NCBI RefSeq assembly: GCF_030269925.1
Contig: NC_085127.1
Location: forward strand, 6,579,501-6,643,500
Reading direction: 5' to 3'
DNA from: Bombyx mori
Lineage: Eukaryota; Arthropoda; Insecta; Lepidoptera; Bombycidae
Length of the DNA stretch: 64,000 bases
The translations under genes and the position numbers were made by a program. The notes under the pieces were generated by a model. It searched no databases. It saw only the letters and a program-made list of their open reading frames with translations, and was not told the origin of the DNA. Below, in pieces: positions 23,891 through 34,553 of the stretch (position 1 is the first letter of the stretch; every line of letters starts with the position of its first letter).

Positions 23891-24378
23891 TTTCAGACGT
23901 TGCAGTGGAAGAGATTTAAACCCCGTATTCCGATGATTTGAGTTTACAATTCCATCATGACAGACAACACAGTTCGTATGCTAAGTAAGATCTATACATG
24001 AATAGAACCAAATACAGTCATGTCAAATATCCTACATGTTTGCCATTTTTATTTTATGATACCTCACATACGATTACAACATTTGTGTCTCGTTGAACAA
24101 TTTTTTCTCCTGATCTGGATGCGACAGCTATTTTTCTTATTTATCTATACATTGATCTTAAAAGATTCATAAGAAAATAAAGTGAGGATTATTTATTTAC
24201 TGTCGACTAGTTTTCCGTCCACAGCTTCGTTCGTCTGCGTGGAAAATATTTTGTATCGCTTGGGGGAGAGCTGGGCTAAAGGTAGATTAAAAGTTCGAAC
24301 TATTCATAAAGCGAATTTCGTCATAAACAGTGACAGTGACAGTGGCTTAAGCAGATAGGATTTCTTTTGTATTAATAA

Positions 24379-24864
24379 CTAGCCGTAACCAGTCCGCTTT
24401 GCTGGCCGATTCTTGATTAGACTTTAATTCGATTGCTACCAAAGAATAGAAAATCGCCGGCTAGGCCAATCTGAAGATTCCCTGAAAATTTCATCGAAGT
24501 CGCTAAACTGTTTCAGAATCCATATGTACTATTAGGGCTTATACATACACAGGACTAGGCGCTGCTACGGACTTTTTTTAGATCTTTTAAATGGGAACAA
24601 TTCTGTACATTATTTTAGCGAAACTTTAACCTTTTCTGCAGCGCACGCAGCGGAAGCTCTCAAAACGGGAAAAAACTCCGATTTTGAAACATTATTTATT
24701 GGTGCTCCGCTTGCACTAATCTTAGCGTGATGTTATATAGCCGATAGCCTTCCTCGATAAATGGGCTATCTAACACTGAAAGAATTCTTCAAATCGGACC
24801 AGTAGTTCCTGAGATTAGCGTGTTCAAGCAAACAAACTCTTCAGCTTTATAATATTAGTATAGA
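24379..24864 (-). mobile_element. Helitron, 486 bp
   Basis: Minus strand: TCTATACTAATATTATAAAG start after A, CCAGCAAAGCGGACTGG hairpin and CTAG end before T. Nonautonomous. Confidence 0.85.
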
Positions 24865-25251
24865 TTTATTTAATAAAATAAATTTAATACTCTACTCGAA
24901 CTTAATCTGTCTGTCAGAAAAAAAACTACATAAAAAATCGTTCCATAGTTCCGGAGACGTGCGCAAACAAACCGACAGGAAGACATAAAGCAATTCAGAA
25001 AATCCATGTTTTATGTCCTACTTACTACTCTTCTTAATTACCTCCATTTTCTTTTATTGTTTATCTTCAACGTACAGACACACCGGATTCTACTGTATAT
25101 TGACATTAAGGGGCGGTTTGACTGTAAACTTATAAACCATAAATAAGTCTGAAAGTCAAGCCAGTGACGGACGCTCAGACAAAATTACAAAATTAAAAGT
25201 GGAAGGTCGTTGTGTTATGGACATGCTACGAGATGAGGAGATATTCATGTT

Positions 25252-25346
25252 TATTTATTTATTTATTGCTTAGATGGGTGGACGAGCTCACAGCCCACGT
25301 GGTGTTAAGTGGTTACTGGTGCCCATAGACATCTACAACGTAAATT
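25252..25346 (-). mobile_element. Bm1 SINE 3' stub
   Basis: Only the last 95 bp of the SINE, ending at TCTACAACGTAAAT. Confidence 0.8.
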
Positions 25347-25362
25347 ATCATCTCTTAATTTA

Positions 25363-25481
25363 TCTATACTCTTACTATCTCTTATTATCTATTTGTATAA
25401 AGGATAATGTATGTGTGTTCACCTTACCTAGTTACTTATGAAAATGCATTTGGTTGCAGGCGAAGCCGCGGGTGAAGCTAG
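25363..25481 (+). mobile_element. Possible very short Helitron
   Basis: Begins TCTATACTCTTACTATCT and ends GCGAAGCCGCGGGTGAAGCTAG then T. The end is characteristic; the start is uncertain. Confidence 0.5.
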
Positions 25482-25644
25482 TGCTAAAACAAAGAAAATG
25501 CTTGACAGTTAAATTAATTTCTGTAATTGTCAGCGTTTAATGAAATCGCTCTAAATACGTATTCAATTGTACTTAATAAGATTGATAATAACATAATTAA
25601 ATAGATTACAGAGATCGATTTTAAGCAGTGTGAAACCTTTTTCT

Positions 25645-25905
25645 TTTTTTCTTTTTTTTTATAACTTAGGTGAGTGGACGAGCTCACAGCCCACCTGGTG
25701 TTAAGTGGTTACTGAAGCCCATAGACATTCACAACGTAAATGCGCCACCCACCTTGAGATACAAGTTCTAAGGTCTCAAGTATAGTTACAACGGCTGCCT
25801 CACCCTTCAAACCGAAACGCATTACTGCTTCACGGCAGAAATAGGCAGGGTGGTGGTACCCACCCGTGCGGACTCACAAGAGGTCCTACCACCAGTAAAA
25901 AAACA
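25645..25905 (-). mobile_element. Bm1 SINE, 3' part
   Basis: Reverse copy with a mixed poly-T tail; the body is well conserved. Confidence 0.88.
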
Positions 25906-25974
25906 GTAAAATCCTTTACATATTATTATTTTATTTTGAGTGTTTTGTTTTTAAGAAAAGCCTTTGTGATTTAA

Positions 25975-26062
25975 GGAATAAGGACACCTGGTTCACTCAA
26001 AGTTTAAATCCCGCAGGCAGGTATTATGACGTCGACCGCGAAGGAATAAATAAAATCCAATA
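25975..26062 (+). mobile_element. Bm1 head fragment
   Basis: AAATCCCGCAGGCAGGTATT and CGCGAAGGAATAAATAAAATCC match the end of the tRNA-like head and the following Bm1 stretch. Confidence 0.6.
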
Positions 26063-26114
26063 AAAAAAACAAAAATTTTTTTGGCTATTTCTTATCCTAT
26101 ACAAATAATACACG

Positions 26115-26228
26115 ATTCTCAAAACTCAAGATGGGTGGGAGGGGTTATGTTATGATGTCTATATGCTCCAGTAACCACTTAATACCAGTCGAGAGGAGCT
26201 CATTCACCCGTCTACGCAGTAACAAAAA
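26115..26228 (+). mobile_element. Bm1 SINE 3' stub
   Basis: AACTCAAGATGGGTGGGAGG to CACCCGTCTACGCAGTAAC: a degenerate last quarter of Bm1. Confidence 0.65.
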
Positions 26229-26389
26229 GATATATACATATATTTTTTTACATGAACTCCGTCATATCCAATTAACTTGAAGCCAGAGTTTCATTACAAC
26301 GTAAATACAGCTGTTCACCTTTGACATGAGGTCGAAGAACGTTTTATTTGCTTAATTAACTTAACACAAACATAACTTTAACATTTACT

Positions 26390-26625
26390 ATCGGTAGGAC
26401 GTCTTGTGAATCCGCACTGGTAGGTACCACCGCCCTGCCTATTTGTGCCGTGAAGAAGTAATGCATTTCGGTTGATGCATGAGGCAGCCATGTGCTGTAA
26501 AAACTGAGACCTTAGAACTCATGTCTCGAGGTGAGTAACGGTATTTATGTTGTAGATGTCTGTGGGCTCCAGTAACCCCTTAACAGCAGATGGGCCGTGA
26601 GCTTCGTCGATCGAACTTAGCAATA
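26390..26625 (+). mobile_element. Bm1 SINE, 3' part
   Basis: GGTAGGACGTCTTGTGAATC to GATCGAACTTAGCAATAAAA; diverged. Confidence 0.83.
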
Positions 26626-26879
26626 AAAATAATAACTTATATTTTACAATCGCAACATAACTTTGAACTTATAATAAAAAATATCCGGTTCAAGTTGCTT
26701 CGTAAATAATATGCATAGAAACACGATAAATGGCGGTCGAGAAAAACATAATATATACTTCGGGTGGTCCACAAACAGAGTACCTATACAAAATATAAAG
26801 AACTGCAATGCGTTAGTGGAAACGGGTCACACCTCACTCACGTTATTGGAATAAATAAATAAATAAAAACTACGCTTCT

Positions 26880-27101
26880 TCACTACATAGTATAAAACAA
26901 AGTCGCTTTCTCTGTCCCTATATCTGTCTGTCCCTATGTATGCTTAAATCTTTAAATGTACGCAACTGATTTTGATGCGGTTTATTTTAATAGATAGAGT
27001 GATTAAAGAGGAAGGTTTATATGTATAATAACATCCATTAAATAGTGGAGAAATCAATAATAGATTAGAGTTTCCAAAGCGAAGCGAAGGCGGGTCGCTA
27101 G
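26880..27101 (+). mobile_element. Short Helitron just upstream of the receptor
   Basis: Begins TCACTACATAGTATAAAACA and ends GCGAAGGCGGGTCGCTAG, followed by T. Family of 1723-1937. It lies 81 bp before the receptor ATG, in the same orientation. The base before the 5' TC is T, not the usual A. Confidence 0.83.
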
Positions 27102-27182
27102 TTAATAATATACGGAATTCTTCGTCCTGTTAAGAAAATACACACCTGCTTTCAAACAACCTAGGTTCGTAATTATCTGAAT

Positions 27183-27442
27183 ATGTCATTTTGTCGTCTT
27201 ACAATGGGATCATCGGACGTGGATTTCTCGAAACACTTCTCCTTGCAAGTGGCTTCGTTAAAGTTCTTTAGAATGTGGCTTTTCACACCTCATTCCGCGC
27301 GACCGTACCATTTTTGGTGCGCCGTCCTGACGAAGACGTTACTCGGCATTTCAGTCTTCTGTATACCAACATGCGCACAAATCATATATCTGATCCGACT
27401 GGTAATTTCTGGGGGAGCGGAGATTCAGGAAATTGCCGGAAT
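27183..27442 (+). CDS. Odorant receptor exon 1
   Basis: Codes residues 1-86 plus two bases of codon 87, ending at donor GTAAGT (27443). It starts at ATG 27183; a second in-frame ATG at 27204 would shorten the protein by seven residues and cannot be excluded. After a short cytoplasmic tail, the motif LKFFRMWLF is the conserved block before TM1 in moth receptors. TM1 covers about residues 44-74 (through GISVFCIPTCAQIIYLIRLV). A Helitron ends 81 bp upstream, so the 5' UTR or core promoter probably abuts or includes transposon sequence. No clear TATA box was seen. Confidence 0.88.
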
Positions 27443-28008
27443 GTAAGTGACGTTCGCGAAAAATGATTTCTTTTATCGCTCAGCGAATCTCGTTTACGGA
27501 TACAACGGAATGGGTTTTACACGTTGTACGCGATTTTATTTTGTACTTAACGACGCTTATCGCTGTCGCTATTGATATATTCGTGGCACTTGAAATGTTT
27601 TCCGCATTCAATGTAACAATACGAACAGATTAGTCTTCAATTTGATTGGTATTTACTATTGCGTATTTATCGTCACATCCGTTGTTGTTCCACATTTAAT
27701 TCCGACTTTTCCGAGGCGACTCTTTGAACGATAATTAAAATTTGAAAAAAAAAACAATATTCTAAATTATACATCAGTTTTTTTTTTATTATTGAAGCCT
27801 AGTGCTCCTTAAATCGAAGACAAACGTTAGTTATGTAATTCACAAGGGTAGGTAAATATAAGCGTAGGGTTAAATCCCTGAAGAACTCTTTCGCTAGATG
27901 ATATTTTGAACAATAGTCACAAAGGTAACAATGTGTTATTAGTCAGTCCATTAGTACTATTATTTTACTATACACTTTATGAGTAGGATAGTCTTTTTTA
28001 GAGAATAC

Positions 28009-28212
28009 TTGTTGGTCATAGGACGTATTGTGAACTCATAATAGTGGGTGCCATTATTTTATCGCGAAGCAGATATTTCGGTTTGATTTGTGATGGTGTG
28101 ACTATATTTGTAAGTGAGCAAAACTTGGATTTTGGCCTCATGTTTCAAGATCAGCGGTATTCATGATATAACTTAACACCAGATGATCCGCAAGTTTATT
28201 CACTCATTAACA
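28009..28212 (+). mobile_element. Bm1 SINE, old copy in receptor intron 1
   Basis: Strongly diverged but colinear (ATAGGACGTATTGTGAACTC to TCACTCATTAACAC). The rest of intron 1 is anonymous AT-rich DNA. Confidence 0.6.
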
Positions 28213-28877
28213 CAATAGAAAATAATAGAAATCGTAATCAAAATACTTCTTAAAGTGATCCGATCTAGAAATTTAAGTACAGTGGATATTATCCGTTTAT
28301 CAGCCCCTGATCCGATCTCAAATTACAAGTTAATAATATGATCCATTTGAACCCAGTAACATCGAATTTGATCATTGTATCGTTTACTTTTTGAGAAAGA
28401 GAAACGACTCAATTACTTTTCTGGGTTAAGCTCAATTATTTATGAAAATCGTTTGTACATTAATGAGATCATGAACCTTAGGATACGACAGCTTTTCGGT
28501 GATCATGTCTGTTCTTATTTTGTTTGTGTCCCGAAATCAGGACGCGGTCTGCGACATGTTAAATGCCAATGAACTTTGAGAGTAAATTTGCAAACGAGAT
28601 GCGTTATTCCGTAGTAAGTAAATTATAAATGCTATTTTCGGTTTTCGCAAGACAAAGACACTATTGAAACTTTTTTTCGGTTTAATTTTGCAATTTTTTA
28701 TTCTTAATGTATTGCTTTCGATATTTCGAATGTTTGACAGTGTTTGTGATTTCAGTCGTACGTATGAAAGTAGTTTTTATTATGTATTACATTACAAAAA
28801 ATTAGAAAACATTTTTATTTATTGACTTATTCAGCAGGGTTTTTTTATTCGTAAAAAATTGCATCTTTTCCTTTCAG

Positions 28878-29089
28878 AATGAACTTAATGTTAACGGAAT
28901 TATTGGGTTCGTGTAAACTGCTTGATTTGTATGTACGTCGTGACTCATTTCATAAGCTCCTAGATCAGCTTCTTAGCACTGAGTTCGTGCGCTATAAGAA
29001 GACTCACAGTGCGATTCTGGCAAAAGCGGTTAAACTTTCGAGGTGTCTGTACTGTGGTCTACTACTGAGCATTTCCTGCGATGTTATCG
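28878..29089 (+). CDS. Odorant receptor exon 2
   Basis: Follows acceptor CTTTCAG and ends at donor GTGAGA (29090). It completes codon 87 as Ile and codes residues 88-157 plus one base. MNLMLTELLGSCKLLDLYV is the TM2 region; a basic loop with VRYKKTHSAIL leads into TM3 (CLYCGLLLSISCDVI). Reading through the donor meets a stop about 30 bases on, which supports the splice. Confidence 0.88.
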
Positions 29090-29364
29090 GTGAGAACATT
29101 CTCAATTTGAATGTTAGATGATACTTGTTTAATTTATTTTCTACCATAGTCACTTCTTAGTTATTTTTTAATGTAACTTTTGTGTGATTGTACCTAGTTT
29201 AAAGTGATTATCGGACCGTTATCAAACAGAGATAACGCAACTTGAATGTCGTATGAATAAACCCTCAATTGTGTTATAAAATGGCTGTCTCCTTCCATTT
29301 GGAATGCATTCTTGCTTCGAGGTAAAAATAGCCATAACCCTAGTCACTGTAGTCGTTGAACGCG

Positions 29365-29585
29365 TCGATTATGATGAAGAGTTTGATGAGCGAAGTAACC
29401 CATAGACACAGCCCACTGAATTTCTCGCCAGATCTTCTCAGTGAGTCGCGATACCGATCCGATGGTAGATTCTGCGACGCACTGCTCTTGTTGGGGCTAA
29501 TGTTAGCAAATTCTCTCAGGTTGAGCCTGTGAGCTTACCTACCCATCCGGGCGTAGCGGGAATAGCGAATAGGTAAGGAAAAAAG
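29365..29585 (+). mobile_element. Retroposon 3' end (BMC1-like?), receptor intron 2
   Basis: ACCCATAGACACAGCCCACT, TCTCGCC, GATCTTCTCAGTGAGTCGCG and GGTAGATTCTGCG, ending in an A-rich tail. Same family at 38455, 54525 and 58150. It is an abundant silkworm LINE tail; the name is uncertain. Confidence 0.75.
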
Positions 29586-29993
29586 GCAGAAAAGCGGTAC
29601 CTACCCATGCAGGCTCACATATACTCTCCATAAGTGAATTTAGTGTATTTCATACACAACGAAAATTACAAGAATGTGTTTCCTGGAATCTTCTTTTTCT
29701 CGCCCTTATCCCACTATTGGGATGGTAGGGTTGGCGCTATATGTACTATTTTTCAATTCACCCCTATCATACATACTATGTCATCGCTGCACTCACACTC
29801 TTCAGTCCATCCAAATATTTTTAAGATGCCATCTCCTTAGATTATTGTCTACTGTCGCGTTACGTACCATGTAATGTTGGCTGAATTCAATAGTTTCAAT
29901 TCAGACCACAAATTTAGTAGTTACAATAGATAAACCACTCAAAATAATTTCTTATTTCATATAAACATGAGTAAATATGTTTTTTTTTTATAG

Positions 29994-30109
29994 TACACGT
30001 GATATTGGTACCGGGTCTACGTAAGTTTGATACGCTTCCTTTGAAGATGGACTTCATATTCTTTGATACGAACGACAGGAGCTATTTCACGTACATATAT
30101 ATATTTCAA
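29994..30109 (+). CDS. Odorant receptor exon 3
   Basis: Acceptor TTTTATAG, donor GTGAGT (30110). Codes Val158, split across the intron, to Gln196. It holds the end of TM3 (VHVILVPG) and the loop KFDTLPLKMDFIFFDTNDRS, which matches the conserved region between TM3 and TM4 that contributes to ligand specificity in this family. The exon ends in phase 0. Confidence 0.87.
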
Positions 30110-30225
30110 GTGAGTACAACAAATCTGTGACTGTCTAGTTTTTTTCCAAAAAAAAATTCCAACATCGAAATAATTCTGTGTGGTAACAACCAATTCTATA
30201 GAAATAATAAATTTGCATTAGATAG

Positions 30226-30350
30226 GCGTTTGGTGAGTCCGAATAGTAATAATGTGTTTCAATCGTGGGGCAGTCATGTGTTTGGTTCAACCTGTATGAC
30301 AGTGAATGTCTTAATACAATTGAGACATCCACTAACTAATTTACTCATGG
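30226..30350 (+). mobile_element. Possible degenerate Bm1, receptor intron 3
   Basis: TGGTGAGTCCGAATAGTAAT, ATGTGTTTCAATCGTGGGGC and later AATTTACTCATGGCGAGCAA loosely follow the SINE order. Confidence 0.35.
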
Positions 30351-30820
30351 CGAGCAATGATTTCGGCTATTGGGTTCTAAGGTAATAAATTGTGTGAATA
30401 TTGTATGTAAAAAATCGCTTATAATAATTGTAATTCAAATTACGAATTCGTAATTTAAATCTGAAATATTACTGAGCAAATTCCTTAGTCAAGAGCAAGT
30501 CAGCGCTATTTAAACAAAGTTGTAAAAAGTATAATTACAATTAAAATAATCAAATTAACGAAGGTATTGTGTTACAATAGTGATATTCTATTTTCAAATA
30601 TGAAAATTATATGAATAAATAAAAATGATTATGTAGCTTTTCTCTTTATAGAATTGGTTATCCTTGCAATCGTTTATAGTGTTTTGGTTAGTTTCGCATT
30701 TATTTTTAAAGCAAACAAACTTTGAAAGCCAGTTTAATTTTTAACACATTACAATCTAAAACCATTCATTAAAAAAAAAACCTAATTTCTTAAAGATTAA
30801 GATTGATTTCTCGATTTTAG

Positions 30821-30896
30821 ATTATTTACAAGCCGTTAATGTTGGTTACCTTCTCGGTGATGCAGACGTTGCCGTGGTCTGCCATGTCCTTTACTA
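30821..30896 (+). CDS. Odorant receptor exon 4
   Basis: A 76-bp exon between acceptor CGATTTTAG and donor GTAAGT (30897). Codes residues 197-221 and one further base. YKPLMLVTFSVMQTLPWSAM forms most of TM4. It is too short to be found by ORF length and is identified from splice sites, phase and place. Confidence 0.82.
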
Positions 30897-31214
30897 GTAA
30901 GTGGTTTTAACAAAAACTGTCATTTACCATTATTAAATAAAAATGGCACTTTTAGTTTTACGCTAAGTGGGATCGATCTTGAATATCGATAAATTTTGAC
31001 TTTACTCGAACTCCGACCGTAATCATAGATATTTCAAGATTCATTTTATGTAGTACATTTTCTTTTTTTTTGTTGATCATTTTAGTTTTTTTTCTTATTT
31101 AGCAAAGTCGGAAAATCTCTACACTTTTTTACTGTATATATTTTTTCCCCTATCTATTCACTGGCTATTACAGCTTCACACGTGCAGTTAGGTGTGCTCA
31201 CGGGCTCAACCTGA

Positions 31215-31262
31215 GAGGAAGTCGTTGTCGGACGTCTTATCCTTTAGGCCACGACGACTTCA
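31215..31262 (-). mobile_element. Bm1 head fragment, receptor intron 4
   Basis: Minus strand GTCGTGGCCTAAAGGATAAG then ACGTCCG, the start of the tRNA-like head. The remainder of intron 4 is anonymous AT-rich DNA. Confidence 0.7.
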
Positions 31263-32521
31263 GTTTATGTTGTTGTTGTTCGACGAATGTTTATAAGACC
31301 GTTCAGAGTATAAGTTTGGACTTAAAAATAGCATGCAAAAAGAGCAAGTCCCGTCCAATGTTAAGTGGATTTGTAAATTCATTACCCATTTGTTTAACGT
31401 TTGAACCATCATTGAAATTAGAACGGCCAATCCAAATGCGGATTCCACATAAAATATATTCAGTACGTACACGATTTTATAGTACTCATAGTCACTTTTA
31501 TCTTTTTATCTTAAACAAGGCAGTATATTTTCTGAAATTCATAATGCACTCGATTTGTTTAGGACGTTTAGAATCATAAGATTTTCACAAAGAAAATTTT
31601 ATTACAAAAGTCAGTATTTCACATCAAAACGGTCCTCCATTTTGACGCAATAAATAAGAATTTTCATCCAAACGAAAGTGTTATTGCGAAATGAGCTGAG
31701 AAAATTCTCGTAGAACGAAACCTCTGTGCCTCGGGGCATAAAGAAAATGCAGTGACGACGCAAAGACAACGAAATCTACTTCCCGTCTCCGCCAACCGAA
31801 CAACTTTCAAAGGACGTTGATTCCGCGAAAAATCTGCGTCGCGAATTTATTTTGTGACGATTTTTCTTTGTTCCCGTACGCTTGTTAATGATGCACGATC
31901 CTTTTGTTATTTGTCTGAAGAAGGTGCGTTTTGTGATCTATACGATAAACGTCTTTGGGGTTTTTCGATGGTTTTCAAATTAAATTGGATCGTCTGATAC
32001 TCCTAAACGAGTATTTTGTCTCAGATTACGATGTCAAACACATACCAATGTCCTCAACAAAGAATCTGATGCTGATGGAGATTCCGTGCTGTAGCATCAT
32101 TATAATAGCCACAATGACTAGCCACTAGACAAATGAGCTATCGAAATTAGATCATTGAAAAAACACACAAACAATTTTTGGATACCATCTAAGACAGGTC
32201 ACAATACAAGGACAAAGAGAGCCATGAGTTTGTCTATTAATAAATGTTAATGTAATTATGTTAGAGCCGATAGTCGTGAAAAAAACTTATTAAATGAAAT
32301 AAGATACGAGAAGAGATTTAACAATAATCGAATGAACAATAATCGTCAGACTGCCCAACCTGATTATATTTCGCCAGCAGGGTCGTCACTTCGTCCACCT
32401 ATTTATCGCATCGAAATCTCATTGGGCAATCAAGTCAAAAGCTTTAATTGAATCAAAAATAGTCACAAATAGCTAACTTAGAACCAAAGTCAATCTGTTT
32501 TTTTTTTCATTTACTTTCCAG

Positions 32522-32666
32522 TCAGTCAATTGAACGTTTTAATTTATAACATGGAAAATATGAAAGAGTTTGTTAAAGCGACTGCTACTGAAAGGGGCTG
32601 CGATGGAAATGAAGCATTTAAGGAGCTATTCAGAGAATACGTCTTTCATCATAGCTGTATTATGAG
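32522..32666 (+). CDS. Odorant receptor exon 5
   Basis: Acceptor TTTCCAG, donor GTAAGT (32667). Codes Ile222 (split) to about residue 269. The content (LIYNMENMKEFVK, then FKELFREYVFHHSCIMR) is the intracellular stretch between TM4 and TM5, whose H-x-x-I-x-R end is characteristic of insect odorant receptors. The first acceptor AG is used; an AG four bases further on would break the frame. Confidence 0.87.
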
Positions 32667-32799
32667 GTAAGTTTGATTTAATTTAAATTATTTTCTAGAT
32701 ACATTTCAAATACCGGTAGTGCCTTTTAATGCAAGTAAATTAATTGAAGGTGAAAAAAGGTGTTTTGTGTCTCTTCTTCTTTTTCTCAATCGTTTTGCT

Positions 32800-33045
32800 C
32801 TTTTTACTGGTGGTAAGACCTCTTGTGAGTCCGCACGGGTAGGTACCACCACTCTGCCTATTTCTGCCGTAAAGCAGTAATGCGTTTCGGTTTGAAGGGT
32901 GGGGCAGCCGTTGTAACTATACTTGAGACCTTAGAACTTATATCTCAAGGTGGGTGACGCATTTACGTCGAAGATGTCTATGGGCTCTAGTAACCACATA
33001 ACACCAGGTGGGCTATGAGCTCGTCCACCCATCTAAGCAATTAAA
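32800..33045 (+). mobile_element. Bm1 SINE, receptor intron 5
   Basis: Well conserved copy from TTACTGGTGGTAAGACCTCT to CATCTAAGCAATTAAAAAAA. Confidence 0.9.
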
Positions 33046-33721
33046 AAAACCTCCAAAGTGGTCAGTGGTGAGTTGTCGTGATCATAGGGTTGGAGACGGC
33101 AAACTTGACGCATCTCACGATGTCCCGCCGTCTCTCCCTCCTCGAGACTATCCTACTGCACTAATTTAGGGGACCTCCACTGTAGTTTTAATTTGATCGA
33201 TCCACCGCAGAATGCTTAGTATCTATTTTTTAACACTAAATATACCATAAGGCGTCAAATGACCCATTTTGATCTTTTCCATTGAAAATGCACGTTATCA
33301 TCTTACTGATTTTGTACATTTGACTTCATGACTTTTCTTACCAATATAATCTACAGTTATTATAATACTTTTTTTTTGTATAGTTTTCTTTATTTTTAGT
33401 AATACTTGTCGTATACCGTCATCGACCCGCTATGGTAGAAATAGGTACTAGTCAGTGTTGGTATGATTAATGTTAATATTGAATACTGTTTTAGAACAGT
33501 AATGAATATTTTACTTAAAATATATGCATATATAGAACTTGCGATGAACTTCCTTACATGGTGCTCCCTGGGTGCTTTGACATTTCGTTCTTTGACGTCC
33601 CTTATGGTGAGAACTCAAAGGTAAACAGTGTCTTGGCCCTAAGCCTTGCAGACCATGTACCATGTGGTCGTCTACAACGGTAACAATAATATGTTTATGC
33701 TTCACTTACTTTATACTTCAG

Positions 33722-33821
33722 GTTCATTGAAACAATACAGGTCACTTTTGGGGGGCAACTGTCATCGATGCTGTTTATTAGCGCTTGTATTATTTGTTCA
33801 ACTGCTGTCCAGATCTTAGCT
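33722..33821 (+). CDS. Odorant receptor exon 6
   Basis: Acceptor ATACTTCAG, donor GTAAGT (33822). Completes Arg270 and codes residues 271-303. FIETIQVTFGGQLSSMLFIS is the typical start of TM5, and the exon ends VQILA. An intron of 2.1 kb follows, holding an RTE fragment and a full mariner. Confidence 0.88.
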
Positions 33822-33959
33822 GTAAGTGTATTTTTTAAAAATAAACATCAAACATTTCAAGTCATTGCATGTACCTTAAAAATTTCATTAGTCAGAGGGG
33901 GGAGAGTTGAAGTCTCAGTTGTATTATGTAGGTTCTATTTGCATGCGATTTAACATGTC

Positions 33960-34365
33960 ATCATCATTTTCCTGCCCTTGTTCCGGTCATCTGAGGTCGA
34001 TGCAACATATTATTATTTTCTCCTTCCATACTCCTCTATCATATACTATTTCTTCGCTCACTCCCTTCTTACACATATTGTCTTTCACGCAATCCATCCA
34101 TTTCTTCTTGGTTCTTCTTCTTCTATATCCTTTCACATTCATAGTTAACACTCTCTTACCAACTTCATTTTCATTTCGTCTCAACACATGCCCATACCAT
34201 CCCAAACGCGCACTTCTCAACTTCTCTGTCACAGGTGCCACTTTCAGACTTCCTCTAACATATTCATTCCTCAATCCATTCTCGTTACTTCACACATCCA
34301 TCGCAACATTAGCATCTCTGCTGCATGTAATCGCCTTTCATCCGCCATTTCAGTGAGTTACGGGC
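33960..34365 (-). mobile_element. RTE-like LINE C-terminal fragment
   Basis: Minus-strand ORF 33987-34274 reads [33 protein letters not shown] and KKWMDCVKDNM, the end of an RTE-type ORF. It is a different subfamily from the 50.9-kb copy. It lies in receptor intron 6 next to the mariner. Confidence 0.8.
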
Positions 34366-34553
34366 TTAGTGACATGCGATTATACATATTTATTTATTAC
34401 ACTTCATGAAAAATTTACATTGGCGGACTTAATGCCTAAGGCATTATCTACCGTATATGCGCATATAAATACTTACATACGGATATACGTTTGTATTTAA
34501 CACTTTGAATTGAAGTTTCATGCTCAGTGAATTTTTAAAGTTTGGCAATTGTA

